64,000 nucleotides of DNA from Cristatella mucedo (lineage: Eukaryota > Bryozoa > Phylactolaemata > Cristatellidae). Shown piece by piece: positions 1 to 12,085 of the stretch (its first letter is position 1; every line of letters starts with the position of its first letter). A model generated the notes under the pieces. It was not told where the DNA came from. It worked only from the letters and a program-made list of their open reading frames with translations, and did not search any database. The position numbers and the translations under genes were made by a program. The stretch covers positions 2,750,001-2,814,000 of the forward strand of contig WPIO01000056.1 in the NCBI GenBank assembly GCA_009760855.2, read 5' to 3'.

Positions 1-304
1 AATCCGTTGCCTCACTGGTAACCAGTGCAGGCCGGCGAGAAGTGGAGTAATGTGGCAACTGCGACGCTCACGACAGACAAGCCTAGCAGCAGAGTTTTGC
101 ACCAGCTGCAATCGCCTGATCGCACATGCTGGTAGGCCAGTAAGCAGTGAGTTGCAGAAGTCGAGACGGGATGTCACGAATGCATGGACACACTTGGACG
201 TGGTAGCCTTATCTAAACAAGCCCTAATTTTAGCAATGTTATGAAGCTGGAAATAGGCAGATTTGACTGTGAAGCTGATGTGGTCGTCTAACGAGAGGTC
301 GCTT
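1..304 (-). mobile_element. L2-type LINE family A fragment, end of the RT-containing ORF
   Basis: The minus strand matches the region after the reverse transcriptase core in the longer family A copy (48.8-49.2 kb) almost base for base. The match runs from the reverse complement of CACTGGTAACCAGTGCAGGC to the segment encoding a DDHISF-like stretch. It is cut by the window edge and abuts another LINE piece at about 305. It is only a fragment. Confidence 0.85.
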
Positions 305-930
305 TGGATAATAACAATAATGACAGCAATAAGAATATATGCATAGAATCTTCAGAGAACTGGATCTCTTTCTCGGCACTCTATACATATTGCATAGAAA
401 GCATTACCAAATGATTTGTGGTAAAATCTGCAAGCAGCAGGCACAGTGCAAGCAGATACATGCATACAAAAGACGAATCACAAAGACCCACCAAATGCTG
501 AAATAAACAGGTTGCGTAATTACACAGGCAAAGCTCTTGGGGATTTTTTTCATAAATGCCACGACAGTTCGTGTCCTGACGACACGACAGCCGAGAATGA
601 GTTCCGTACGATGGGAGCGTAAGCATCGCACGCATGGCCAACAAAGGATTTGACCATGGTTCAAAGGTCCTAGGTCAAATGTTCTATGCCAAATGTTCTC
701 GGTCAAATGCTTACTCGCGTCAGAAGAAGAGCTGCTGCCACGATGCCTGACGTTGATTGCCAAGTAGTTCCGTTAGGTATGCTAGAGTGAGACAAAAAGC
801 AGGGACCAAAACGTGAGTTACAAGAGCTAGAAGTCAACGGGCTGCTTGGTGGGCAGCCATTGAAGGTGGCTGAGAAGTGGTTAAATGCGGCATCCGCGAC
901 GTTCACGAAAAACAATGCTGCTCTGACGTT
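305..930 (-). mobile_element. Degenerate LINE family A 3' region
   Basis: An AAT-rich tail at about 305 is followed by a worn version of the family A terminal hairpin (CAGAGAACTGGATCTCTTTCTCGGC). The LINE A 3'UTR follows (GACCCACCAAATGCTG, about 485), then the region around AAAGGATTTGA (about 642), then a diverged end of the ORF up to about 930. The order of landmarks equals that in the 12.1 kb and 48.4 kb copies, but identity is much lower, so this is an old insertion. Confidence 0.65.
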
Positions 931-937
931 GCGTATC

Positions 938-1025
938 AATTATATATTATATAATTATATGTTGCGTATCATTTATAAGAGTTATTTATATATTATATAA
1001 TTATATGTTGAGTATCAATTATAAG
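938..1025. repeat. AT-rich imperfect tandem duplication
   Basis: A block containing TATATATTATATAATTATATG preceded by GCGTATCA occurs twice about 60 bp apart, with small differences. It lies between two LINE fragments. Confidence 0.7.
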
Positions 1026-1129
1026 AATTGCGCCTCGTTTCGCTCGGGCCTACATTGGAATGCAACGCTGAAATTAAAAGTTCCCGAAACTTTTCACGGG
1101 CATGGCAGCTGCCATGTTGTGGTGCAACG

Positions 1130-2310
1130 GAAATCCTTACCTGATTATCCTTACATCCTTACCTGATGATCCTTGTGATGATCTAGCCGATCGCTTCTCT
1201 CGATTCTTTGTGCAGAAGATAGACAAGATCAGGGAATCCATTCCTGCGATGACAACCTCCCCACTAGAATGCTGTTCCTCGGTTCCTGGCTGCACCTCAT
1301 TGTCTGCATTTAAGCAGGTCACTAGTGATCTAGTCCTAAAGTTCGTATCGCAATCAAAGAAGACAACAAGTCCTCTGGACCCTATTCCCACTGTCCTGCT
1401 CCTACGTTGCATTGATCTGCTGCTGCCATGCATAGCCAACATCAATAATGTGTCATTAGCCTCAGGTCATGTCCCAGCACCTTTCAAAAAAGCTGTAGTC
1501 AGGCCACTTCTCAAGAAAGTAACACTAGACCAAGAGAACTTAAGCAACTACCGCCCAGTCTCCCTTCTACCATTCCTATCAAAGACACTGGAACGGGTCG
1601 TGGCAGACCAGCTGAACTATTATATCGAAAGCTCACACCTTGCTAGTATGTTCCAGTCTGGCCTTAGAGCTAATCACTCCACAGAGTCAGCATTGCTTCG
1701 GGTATACAACGACCTACTTAGGAATGCAGACATGGGTAGAGTGTATCTTCTTGTTTTGCTCGATCTTTCGGCAGCTTTTGATACCATCGATCACAAAATA
1801 CTTCTAGAGCACCTCTCATCTCGCCTGGGCATCACTGGCACTGCTCTGCAGTGGTTCAGGTCCTATCTCAGTGGGAGACTCCAGAGTATTGACGTGAATG
1901 GACAAAGATCATCTGCAGTACCTCTAAAATATGGAGTACATCAGGGCTCTGTGCTAGGTCCGGTTATTTTCACGGTTTATACTCTCCCTCTTGCTGATGT
2001 TATTGCCAAGCACAATCTAGGCTTTCACTTCTATGCGGATGACACTCAGTTGTATCTTTGCTTTGATCCCTCCCAGCCTTCGAGCACCTCAAATTCTCTC
2101 AACTCACTTTCTGCATGCATTGATAACATCCGCACATGGATGGCAGCAAATTTTATAAAAATAAACGATGATAAAACTAACTTACTAGTTATGGGCAAAC
2201 CCAGTGTGATTCAGAGGTTGGAAAGGCTGACTTTCAAAATTGGCTCTGCCAGCATATCCCCAGCTGAATCAGCTCGAAATCTAGGTGTCATATTCCATAT
2301 TCATTCCGAG
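1130..2310 (+). mobile_element. LINE family A fragment, reverse transcriptase domain (open for about 400 codons)
   Basis: The plus strand encodes the central part of an L2-clade non-LTR retrotransposon protein. Visible RT landmarks in order are NYRPVSLLPFLSK, FRANHSTESALL-like, LLDLSAAFDTIDH, a GVHQGSVLGP box (usually GVPQGS, so the conserved Pro is His) and the catalytic FHFYADDTQLYL. The fragment is truncated at both ends. It begins near SLPDDPCDD of the family and breaks off at NLGVIFH, where unrelated sequence starts. An ATG at 1102 opens the frame but lies in flanking sequence. The reading frame is intact, so the insertion is fairly young, but the piece is not an autonomous element. Confidence 0.9.
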
Positions 2311-2339
2311 ATAGAACTAAGGAGCTAGTTAAATTTCTT

Positions 2340-3445
2340 GAAAGCCAATGTGGAAGACAGCTTTTAATCTTAGAGAGGTATCGAACGTGACGGCGAGCTG
2401 TAGAAGCAGTCTTCTGAATGAAGCTTTAAAATTGAGGCAGCTGCCGGAAACGACACCTAAATTTTGAGCACGCGGTAATGGTCGCACAACATCACAACAC
2501 CTATTAGAAGAGCAAAGCCTTTAAATCAGCCTCACGCTTAGAGTGTCCTATGAGCAGCAGTTCGGTTTTATCGTCATTTAGTTTCAAGAAATTTTCCGAC
2601 ATCCAGGACCGAATGTCGGCAAGGCAATCATTCAGTTGCTCAGTTGCTGCAGCAGATTCCGACAGTTTGAATGACAAATACAGCTGAGTATTGTCAGCAT
2701 AAAAGTGAAATCCTATTCCATGGGATTTAATCAATCACTTTTCCGAGAGGTTGAATTTAAATGGAGAACAGCAAGGGACCGAGTACAAACCCTTGAGGGA
2801 CTCCACCGGTGACCCGTCTCGAGTGAGACCTGACCCCCACAAGACACGGATTGAACACAATCAGACAAGTACAATTTGAACCACGCCAGTGCCTCGTCTG
2901 CCAGACCGATCGCTGTTCTCAATCGTTCAAGTAGAACATCGTGATAAACGGTGTCGAAGATAGCTGATAGATCTAGCAGAGTTCGCGCAGTGACATTACC
3001 GTCATCGTTGCCACGTAGAATGTCATTGTTAACACGGAGGAGAGCAATTTCAGCGGAGTGATGCCTCTTTAACCCCGATTGAAATGTTTCCGACATTTAA
3101 TTCTTTTCAGTATGTATGACCAGCTGCTTAGCGACAATTTTCTCCAAGAATCTTTGAAAAGAAAGGAAGAAGGGAAACTGGGCGATAGTTTGCAAGGACT
3201 TCTGTATCTAATCCAGGCTTTTTAAGTATGGATCTAGCGATTGCCGATTTGAAGGACTTTGGTACAACCTTTTTTTCCAAAGAAGCATTGCAAATCTCGG
3301 TTATGGCAGCGCTAAGTTGGTCTGCCAGTGAAGAGCACAGAGATGGTGGTATAAGGTCTTCAGGAGACGAACTCTTTTTACTAGACCTTATTCAGGTAGC
3401 CACAGATCGCATGCAGAAACCTCGGAAAACCTTTTAAGGAAGGTC
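2340..3445 (-). mobile_element. LINE family B fragment, reverse transcriptase domain, frameshifted
   Basis: The minus strand encodes a second L2-like RT distinct from family A. Pieces in order include SAIARSILKKPGL and NYRPVSLLPFFSK (about 3240-3130), FQSGLKRHHSAEIALLRVNN (about 3090-3030), LLDLSAIFDTVYHDVLLERL (about 2990-2930) and GFHFYADNTQLYLSF (about 2715-2660). The catalytic YADD is YADN here. The frame is broken near 2735 and elsewhere, so the copy is inactive. Confidence 0.85.
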
Positions 3446-3458
3446 ACAGGTTGTGACC
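3442..3458. repeat. Short hairpin, 7-bp perfect stem
   Basis: GGTCACA (3442-3448), a GGT loop, then TGTGACC (3452-3458). A further GGTCACAAC copy lies at about 3500 in inverted relation to GTTGTGACC. It sits at the boundary of the LINE B fragment; no function is evident. Confidence 0.5.
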
Positions 3459-5221
3459 GCGGCCACTGCCGGTCACCGTAGGCAATGAGTTGCCGAGGTC
3501 ACAACGAGGCTTTTCCACTTCGCTGCAGACTTCGCTGAAGAAGAAGAATCTGTGGCATCGGATCGGCCGCCTTTCGAGGTGCGCGGCATCCCTCGTGTCG
3601 ATCTTTCGGAATCATGATCGGCTCTAGAACATTGGTAGAGCAGTTGCGCGGAATAAAGGAGAACCATTTTAAGGCAGTGACCTTCCACTTGACGAAGGTC
3701 GACGCTAAAGCTACGCTTTCTTTCGTTTGATAATATGACTGGAAAATTTGAGAATATTTGGAATATTTGAGTGACCTGCCACTCTTTGAATGTTCAACAC
3801 GTCTATTCATTGCCAGAATTTCTTTCCTAATGTTTCGGCACACCCTTGCTGCTTTAATTATATACAATCTAATCATGTCTATTTACCTTTAAAAACAATT
3901 TATAGAAGTGAATAATGGCTCTCTGATGGTTTTGAGACTGAAGTATATCATGTAGACTATCGAGTTTCAAATTTTGAATTCTACTAGTGAAAAAAATTTA
4001 AACCTTCATTAAAGTGCAGATACATTGTAGCATCATCAAGTAATATGGCTCCTCCGTTAGTGCACGCCTCGCTAGCGATATAAGAAGAGGTAACTGAATT
4101 CACTTTATATGCCCTGGTTTTTACGAAAAAATGTGTAGCTGGTGAGGCGGATTGAATTATTCTGGTCCCGCCTACTGATCAGTGACCCTAACTGTTGAAT
4201 GTTGCGAATCTCGCGCACCTAATTCCCCTTCATTGCATCGCATACACGTTTGCATTCAGATCATAGTTATCTTAGGTAAGTCTTGTGCATGGTGAAATTT
4301 CGGCGCATGCTGTGTGCAAGATGATTACGGTTTAATTAATTCACTTGAAAATTCCTTTCCTTAAATAACAATGCAGATCTTCAAGTTTATTCTATAGATA
4401 ATATTTGCTAAATATATATATATAATTATAATGATATAATTGCTGCTATAAATAGTGCTTTAAAGAATAATGTGGATCTTCGAGTTTATGCTATGCTTAT
4501 TTTTTTAATCAAAAAGTAAGAGACAGCCTTATCAAAAAAGAGCCATTGCATTTTTATAATAACACCATAGGTAAGCACTACACAATTTTCAGGGTATCGG
4601 AAGAGGTAAATGACTTGATGACTATCTTGTAGTAAAAAATGGTTTTATGTATTTGTAATGCTAATGCAGTTTCAGTTGATCTTCATCGCTGGCATGTTAG
4701 GTACTTCAATCCTCAAATCTAAAGTAATACATACTTGCATCCAGCTCTATCTTTTATTTTATTTCGTCATTAAAAACATTTAATATCAACGAGGCGTACT
4801 TGAGTTATTGTCTCATTAGATTTTGATTTAGTGCTCATCCTTCGTCATCAGTCGGTTAGCAACCGCGCCAGCATGGTGCCGCTTGGGCTATTTATGAGAA
4901 GATGGCATAAGAACACCTTGAAGTTTTGAGTGTCCAGTCTGAAAATAAGGTGAGGTTTAATTGTCTGAGGTTAGACCAAAGTAATTTACTCTATGCAGAC
5001 TTTTGGCTTCATATCTTCCATCTGTATGGATTTATTTAATCACATAGTTAGATTCCCTAACTCCAAAATTCTAATGTCGTTGATTCGTTTTAGAAGAGAT
5101 TGAAAACAGCTTTATTCTAAAAACTGTTGATAGCAAATCAAAGGAAGTCTATTGTTTCTCTCACATCTTCTGTCAATTTATAGTCACTACCACATAACTC
5201 ATTGGTAATCTAAAGACATCA
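3459..5221. other. No recognisable gene; AT-rich spacer
   Basis: I see no conserved coding segment, tRNA or complete repeat here. There is a short (AT) run near 4415-4430. The ORF on the minus strand at 3499-3876 has no recognisable motif and is AT-rich, so it is not annotated. Confidence 0.5.
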
Positions 5222-5645
5222 TCAGTTTCAGCCTGTTCGCGCCCTCAGGTCCTGTGTAGACAATACATTAGCTGTCCAATTCCTCTGCTTAAAGACTGTT
5301 GGTGACAGAAGCTTTAGTTCTGCAGGTCCTAGACTGTGGAACTCGCTTCCACGATTCTTACGCAACGACAACTACTCTCCTTCTGCCGACTATGGCACAT
5401 CCTTTTCAGCGGTCCTGAGCTGCTACTTCCATGCTACTTACTACTTCAACTGCTCTCATGACTCTGCTATGCTTCCCACTTTCTCTTTGTTGCGTTAAAT
5501 GAAGTCTGTTGGCTACCGAATGCGAACCGAAAGCCGCTTAGGCTGCGAGTGCGCTATACAAAACTCTCCTGCGTAACACCCACATGGTCTTTATGACTTT
5601 GTGGAGTTACAGACGGAGATCCATTACGTTACATTATATTTACGA
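5222..5645 (+). mobile_element. LINE family B 3' end with ATTAC-type tail
   Basis: The segment starts near GCGCCCTCAGGTCCTGT. It carries the family B landmarks GACTGTTGGTGACAGAAGCT, CTTTGTTGCGTTAAATGAAG, AAGCCGCTTAGGCTGCGAG and TGTGGAGTTACAGACGGAGA, then a short ATTACGTTACATTAT tail. The same order is found at 21920-22330 and, inverted, at 63360-63720. Confidence 0.8.
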
Positions 5646-8315
5646 TCCTACCGTACAAAGGCATATATGACACTAGTAGGACATTGCTTCTGCTTCACCC
5701 TCTATTATTATGAACCCTTCTTTCGTGATCCCAAATCTTGTGTTTTTGTCGCTGAGGAATTAAAAGCCGATATTTACTGGGCAGATATCACAAAACCTCA
5801 GATTCGTTCAGCAAGAGCGGCGTGACAGATTTTCACCACACACTTTTTCTTGTGAGCCGCCTTTTCACGAAAACTTACCCATCGAAATAAATTTCACGAA
5901 CAGGTTTACTTGAAAAAAGAAGTCACGATTACATTATTTTCTTAATAGTTAGGGGCCGTTACAAATCAATACATTTTACATTTTAAAATTCACTTCACAC
6001 TGCTATCTTCCTCCCACTTTGGCTCCCATGTAGCTCTGAGAGTTCATTTTAGTGGTTATAATTTTTCTTAATTACTATGAAATATCTTACATTAACCGTC
6101 TCTGCTTCGGTCCCTTTGCATCTTTGGCTAGCTGAGCATTCCAGATTTGGCAGCAATCTAACAAGGTGCGAATTCATTTTTTGCCATATAATTAAATCTT
6201 CTGCAGGTCGGCCTTTCTACTTTTGCAATCGTCATTGAAGTGGTTTGCTTCTATTTAAAACTCTATAGCATACTCATGATACGCAGATAGGATTGATTCA
6301 TTATCACATCAATACAAACGCTCTATGTTATAAATATTGGCAAAGCTAACAATGGGTAACAATCAGTAACTGAGCTGCATCAGGAAACGTTCACTTTTAG
6401 ACCTTTTTCTGTGGCTGACGGGGTTGACATCCGTTGGGATTTTGACGTCATTTGGGATTTCGGCACTCTTTTCGGCACTCACGTGTATTTTTCCTCCGGG
6501 GTTATTACGTCAGTAGTCCTGATACTCCGTATTTTAGTTAGCTCTTCTTGTAAAGCCTAACGAAGGCACATTATATTAATTTTTATAGGTTTTTTTATAA
6601 TTTATGCATTTTATATTTAGAAACAATCATTTTTTGCATAGAACCATCGCCTACTAGTATCTCCTCCCGATCTTAATTTAAAATAATAGTGCTGCTAAAA
6701 CAATTTTCTAATTCTCATGAAAAGTCAGGACGTCAATAAATCCTAAAATGAACTTTCCACTTGCGTCAAAGCCTCTAACGTTTCCATCTGTTAGCATGCA
6801 CGCCATTCAATTGAAATCAGGCTGGATTAGCGATTGGACACAGTTTGTCCCCTGTAAAACCTCCGCGAAGGACTTTTGCACAATTTTCTGGTCTTTTAAT
6901 TTGGTTTCTGTTATTGTCCTGGGGGTTGTGTGCTACTTTCATTAATCGTAATGGTCGGATTGATCTTTCAGACAATCCCCGATCTCTCTATTTGCTTTGG
7001 CTACTCTAAGCGACGCTCAGTCTGAGGTCTCACTTCACTTGCACTTTCAATTTCACTTCACTTGCAGCCCCAAACGATACTCCGTTCTCGTACTTGTGTG
7101 ACCACCAGGTCAAAGATCAAATACAATTGAATCCACCTAATAGTTCGGAGTAAGCCTCGTAGCACCTCAATGTTTGAATGCATCAATATTGAGATCGGTT
7201 AAACTAGCAGCAGCTTATCTTCCGGCAATCTGTGATCTAATAATCTGTAATCTCTAATCCTGTAGTATCACAGTAGCTTATCGTCCTGTAACGCGAGCAG
7301 GCTGCTGGAAAACTGCTGTTCAGTGGATTAGCATGTGCCCACCGCAGTCGGCCAAGTTTGAGGTGATGAATATGGCTAAACTCAATAAATGCTTTCACGC
7401 GAATACGACAGCAAATCAAGCCACTGCGACTATAATTATTGCGTCTAAATAATTATAATTCCTTTTATTTATTTTATTTTATTTATTTATTAATATCCTT
7501 TTATATTTTCATTTTATTAGTGTCTCAACTGCCCAATTCACTGTCTCTGTACTTGGTGCAGCACTTAGCAGCTTCACAAGTCCATCATTAATGGCCCTGC
7601 TGCCATTTTAACCATTCCGTACCGATTTCCAGAGGCTTCTACTAGAATTCGTCAAACCTAAAGATCCATCGGCTCTCATCGCACAGTTAACTCCACTAAC
7701 TTATACGAGCCCACCAATCTGGCCTCATTGCTCATCCGGTCTGCTCGCACCACGCCATAATAATCGTCTGTCGTTGGTCTTCTCAAATTGAGCTGAATTC
7801 GTTAATTGATAAAGTTTTCAGGTCGAAAGAACTGCAGTCCGGTAACTTCAGGCTAAGGTCTCTATCCCTGCTGACCTTACTACTTCGTTTACTTCCACTT
7901 TGCAGAGGATACGTCTGCTCCGATTGGTTTAGACTCCGCCCAAGTTAGTTCTTATTTTCTTATTCTTATTTATTGATCTTCTTATCTTCTAACTATTATC
8001 TCCTAGTCAAATTGCCTATTTAGTATCCTGCCTTTAAGGTCAAATGTGCCAGATTCAGTGCCTGTTAGAGTTGCTGTCGCGGTGGTTGTCTTCCCCTTCC
8101 ACACAGAGGCATTTTGACTTACGAGTATCCCAACTAACGCTCTCGAGCCGTCTCTGCGCAGGTCTTTGCTTTGAGTCGAGATTCGCTAACGGCTATTGCG
8201 GATGGTTTCGCTTCGCGCGCTTCCCCGTATAATTTTAGAACTGCGACTTAGGTTTGCTCGCGGCTAGAGACGGCAGCCCTTAGCCGTGACGGATTTCCGC
8301 CGGAAAGTGTTAGCT
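5646..8315. other. AT-rich spacer without recognisable gene
   Basis: No coding segment or complete mobile element was recognised over this 2.7 kb. Present are a TTTATTTATTTTATT tract near 7460-7500 and several T-rich stretches. Short ORFs at 6748 and 8044 show no motif and no splice context, and are not annotated. Confidence 0.45.
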
Positions 8316-9245
8316 CAGAGGTCGGCAAAATCCGGCCTTTATGCCAGATAGGCCCTAGCGAGCACTCTAGTCCGGCCTAAAGCCACCCTAGTTATTTATA
8401 GTTGAATCCGGTCTAATTAATAATTATGATATAATTAATAATAATAAATTTTTGATATAGCGCCCTGCTGAGAACTTGATCTCTTTCAAGGCGCTTTAAA
8501 TTTGCTGCAAAAGAAGCACGATCGAATGGTTAGTAATTGAATTGTCGTGGTTTTTTCCCCCTAATTACTATAATAATAATGATAATTGCGCACTTGATAA
8601 AGCGCCTTCAGAGAACTCAATCCCTTTCTAGGCGCTTTACATTTGATGCAAAGGAAAAGCGATCGAATGGTGAGTGGTATCATGATTGATAAACAACATG
8701 AATAAAATGGTTAGGGGTGACATGCACAGGGTCAGTATGCAAGTGTGCTAGTGGCAGCATGCACAATGTCATCTCACTTAAGCAAATATGGACGAATCAC
8801 AGGGACCCACTAAATGCTGTCCTAAATAGGTGCGTTTTTAATTTCTTTTTTTAATGTGGTCAAATCAGGGGATGTTGTGACGCAAGTCGGGAGTGAGTTG
8901 CAGGCCTTGGGAGCGTACGAACTAAATGCATAGTCTCCAAAGGATTTGAGGTTTGCGTTTGCTTGAGTTTTGATTACTGCTGGTTGCAGTTAAAACTGTT
9001 GTCCATGTTTATTTTTAGAACTGATGCCAGGCGCTATAGAAGCGCGTGGCCGGGTTGGGGTGATAAATGTCTACCGCTACAATTGCCGTGCGTGTCCATG
9101 CATCAGTTGTGGCTTTTTGCTGGTTCGTTCGTCTGGCCACGCCCACTCCGGCGGCCAGCGGAGTGGGCGTGGTTTCTTCTGACCCCAGTGTGCCTTCTTG
9201 ACCTCCTGAAATGACCTTGTAGTCCAAACAATTTGCCGACCTCTA
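8316..9245. mobile_element. hAT-like non-autonomous element (MITE 1) carrying a nested LINE
   Basis: The left end CAGAGGTCGGCAAAATCCGG (8316) is mirrored by the right end TTTGCCGACCTCTA (to 9245). This is the CAGRGGTCGGCAAA-type terminus known from many hAT-family elements. The interior is matched in reverse orientation by the element at 9792-10196; for example ACCTCCTGAAATGACC here corresponds to the start of that element. A LINE family A tail interrupts it. No transposase is encoded. A clear 8-bp target duplication is not visible; only TAGCT is shared by both flanks. Confidence 0.7.
8430..8958 (-). mobile_element. Two LINE family A 3' tails, nested in the hAT-like element
   Basis: A first tail (8432-8545) reads AATAATAATAAAT then GCGCC...AAGGCGC and stops early. 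A second and longer one (about 8563-8955) repeats the hairpin, then GGTTAGGGGTGACATGCACA, GACCCACTAAATGCTGTCC and AAAGGATTTGAGG. Both are in minus orientation and 5' truncated. The flanks on both sides belong to MITE 1, so they inserted into it. Confidence 0.8.
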
Positions 9246-9791
9246 GCTTGAAGTAACATTTGAGTGAATTCTTGCTGTTTCCATCACTAAATTTTATTAT
9301 GCAGGGGGTAATTTTAATTTTATTGTATGCTAAAAAGTTTTTATTATTACGTAGTCATGATTTTGTGAGGATTGATATTTTGATTTTAATTTTGTGCGCG
9401 ATGGCTGCTTTTGCAAATAATTGTGTATGTCAGATTATAAATTTGGTTCGAGATGTTTATTGTGTTGCGTATCTTACTAGTCCACAGTAAGTTTTTGCCT
9501 GTTATATACGTGTGCACGGATGAAATTAAGGGGTTACTTTGTTCAGAATTTAAAGGCTTATACTGCGTAGGATAAAATGCAATGAAGTTTATTTTTTACC
9601 TAATTGAAATTGCTCAGGTATTTTAAGTATACGGTTCCCTGTGTCGAAAGTTTACGTGCTTGATGGTTTACTGGTAAAGGACTTACAGGGTTTAAGGGCT
9701 TAAGGGTTTAAGGGCTTGCTGGATCAATTGTAAAGGACCTAAAATATTAAGGGATTGATAGTTTACTGGTAAAGGGTTTGACGGTTTAGAG
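9246..9791. other. Spacer with degenerate TTTAAGGG-like runs
   Basis: AT-rich sequence with a loose cluster of GGTTTAAGGG/GGCTTAAGGG words at about 9680-9790. No gene is recognised. The words are too irregular to be called an interstitial telomere array. Confidence 0.4.
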
Positions 9792-10196
9792 CAGGGGTTG
9801 GCAAATTTTTCGGACTACCGGGCCATTTCAGGAGGTTAAGAAGCAAACTAGGCCAGAAGAAACCGCGCCCACTCTACGAGGCCGCCCAGAGGGAGCCTGA
9901 CAAGATGAAGAAAAAGTCGCAACAAGCGCTCAAATGCTAACGGGAATTATAGGGTCAGACATTTATCATATCTCCCCGGTCAGCTACTTTGGCTTCATAC
10001 AAGCGTCTGATATCAGTTCTAAAAATAAACTCAGGTCGCAGACAACTTGAGCTGCAACCAGCAGTAATGAATTGAAATAAAACCGTGACAACTAAATTAG
10101 GCCGGATCCAATAATAAATAACTAGAGGGTGTTAGGCCGGGCTGGAGTACTGGCTAGGTCATATCTGGCCCAAAGACCGGAGTTTAACGATCTCTG
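9792..10196. mobile_element. hAT-like non-autonomous element (MITE 2), 405 bp
   Basis: The left end CAGGGGTTGGCAAATT and the right end (reverse complement CAGAGATCGTTAAACTCC) are imperfect terminal inverted repeats of the hAT type. The 8 bases before the element, GTTTAGAG (9784-9791), and after it, GTTTAGAC (10197-10204), match at 7 of 8 positions, as expected for a hAT target-site duplication. It has no coding capacity. Its interior is an inverted relative of MITE 1. Confidence 0.75.
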
Positions 10197-10204
10197 GTTT
10201 AGAC

Positions 10205-10610
10205 TTTGAAGGTATGTGGCTTATGGTTTAAGGGTTTTGTCATTTAATGATAAGGTGGCTTGTGGTTTAGGGTTTATAGTGTTAGAGTTTATTGGGGGTT
10301 TTGGATTTCGAGTTTATGCTAAAGAGGAGCCATTCCTTGACGTTCCCGGAGGCCCCTATAGTAAAAAGGTGAAAGGGCTGTCGGGTGGCCAAGACGCCAA
10401 CGGGTCTGTCCTTCAGATCGGTTCAAGGAAGGACGAGGGACTCGTGGCTCTTTTCCTTCCCTAATCCTGGTCTCTTTCCTCTTCTCCCACATCCTGAGTC
10501 TGAGTCCGCGAAGGGCGGCGAACTCGGAGAAGACTGTGTGCTCTGTTGCTTCCGATAACACTAGCCGATACTGACTGTAAACTTGACTCCTTGACTCGCT
10601 GTCTCGTCGC
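10205..10610. other. Spacer, no gene recognised
   Basis: It starts with further GTTTAGGG-like words (10225-10300), then a moderately GC-rich stretch with open frames on both strands (10319-10561) that show no motif. Nothing supports a gene. Confidence 0.4.
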
Positions 10611-10694
10611 TTACTCTATTACTGCTACTGCAACTGCTACTGCCACTGCTGCCGCTACTGCAACTGCAACTGCAACTGCTACTGCTGCTACTTT

Positions 10695-10726
<32 letters not shown>

Positions 10727-10740
10727 ATAATAATAATACA
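10611..10740. repeat. Compound trinucleotide microsatellite
   Basis: Runs of ACTGCT/ACTGCA (10618-10690) are followed by (ACT)n at about 10692-10724 and (AAT)n to about 10738. The last run is probably the tail of the LINE A copy that follows in minus orientation. Confidence 0.85.
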
Positions 10741-10940
10741 CTTGATATAGCGTGCGATGGAAGCATGATCGAATGGTTAGTGATAGCATGCTCAATAAAC
10801 AACAAGATTAACATGGTTATGGGTGACATGCACAGGGTCAGCATGCAAGTGTGATTAGTGGCAGCATGCACAGTGTTAGCATGCATACACACATAAAGGA
10901 TGAATCGCAGTGCGCCATTAAGTTCTGGGATAAACGGTTG
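10741..10940 (-). mobile_element. LINE family A 3'UTR fragment
   Basis: Minus-strand 3'UTR words of family A are present (GGTTATGGGTGACATGCACA, GCAGCATGCACAGTGTTAGC). The terminal hairpin is lost after CTTGATATAGCG. It is short and old. Confidence 0.65.
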
Positions 10941-12085
10941 CGTACGACTTTTAGCTTTGGATTTGTGCTAAGTCTCTACTGATGTCACGCGATCTCAAGC
11001 ATGCACAGTTTCTTCTCATTCACAAAAGTTGCAACGTTGGATTGGAGATTAATCTCGAATCAGATGAAATAGCAGCAGCTGCTGCTGGCCGTAAGCTCGC
11101 ACATCATGCAGAAAGGTCAAGTTTATCTCTTCCAAGTGACAGGTTTGCCGGACGGCTAGGTTTCAAAAGAACTAATCAACCCTACTGATTTAAGAAATCA
11201 CATTTGCTGCGACAAGTAATGTACGATGCTGTCCAGATTCCCTTCTAAGTCTCGTCAGATCGATTCCATTGATCTCTGCCCGTTTATAAAACGGCACAGT
11301 TGTTGCAATTCTCGTTCTCCATGTCATCAATGCACATAGATGCAGACGCTTGCTTTTAATTATTTTATGCTAAATCCGTCGTGCACAACCAAGCAGGCTT
11401 GCAATTAGCGTTCGATGCTAATTGACGCCGGTCAGCTGAGGCCTTTTCACCGGGCTAGTAAAATCGATGCCCGTCTGAACGGCTAGGGCCATACCTGCAC
11501 CGATTAGCCAGCTGGAAATTAGTTCTGCCTCTCGGATCGTCTTTAACAATTGATCGGCCTGCCATTGTGGCCTTGACACCTGGCAAGCAAGGCCTTCTGG
11601 GTGGAATTGAAAAACATCCGGCAGAACGTCAGCTGGTAAGCGAAGCCCACACACATTTCTTTGCTGACCATCGTGCGAGTGATCGTGGCTATTAATTGAA
11701 GATTGAGTTACGTCCGCTCGGCAAAGCGATTAGTCACGCGCTAGCTGCCGTCGGATCGATGACTCTTGTTTGACTGCTTCAACCGAGCTACGGCCATTGT
11801 GGTACGGCTGCCTGTTCTCTCGATTTAAAAGGGGCAAGGCGTCGGCCTAATGCTGGTCTCACGAGCTACATCAAGTTGTTTGCACTCTCAATTTTAACCA
11901 ACAAGGATCAAAGCCGTCTGAGCCCTTGCAGCATTCGGAGCGCTTCAAGCCTAGCGTAATGCAATTTGCTCCTTCCCTGGGTTGGCTCAGGCAACTAGAC
12001 TCATAGCTTTGCTCGGCCACTGGATTCTAACTCAACGGTGCTCTATTTGCTCTCTCCCACCTGTGCTCTCTCTCTCTATCTCTAA
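10941..12085. other. Spacer, no gene recognised
   Basis: Mixed-composition DNA. Open frames such as 10982-11188 (plus) and 11418-11654 (minus) have no recognisable motif and no clear splice context. A short CT run ends at 12083. Confidence 0.4.

Noticed and set aside
9650-10300. Interstitial telomere (TTTAGGG-like) array
   Set aside because: Words such as TTTAAGGG and TTTAGGG are scattered and irregular, without a true tandem array.
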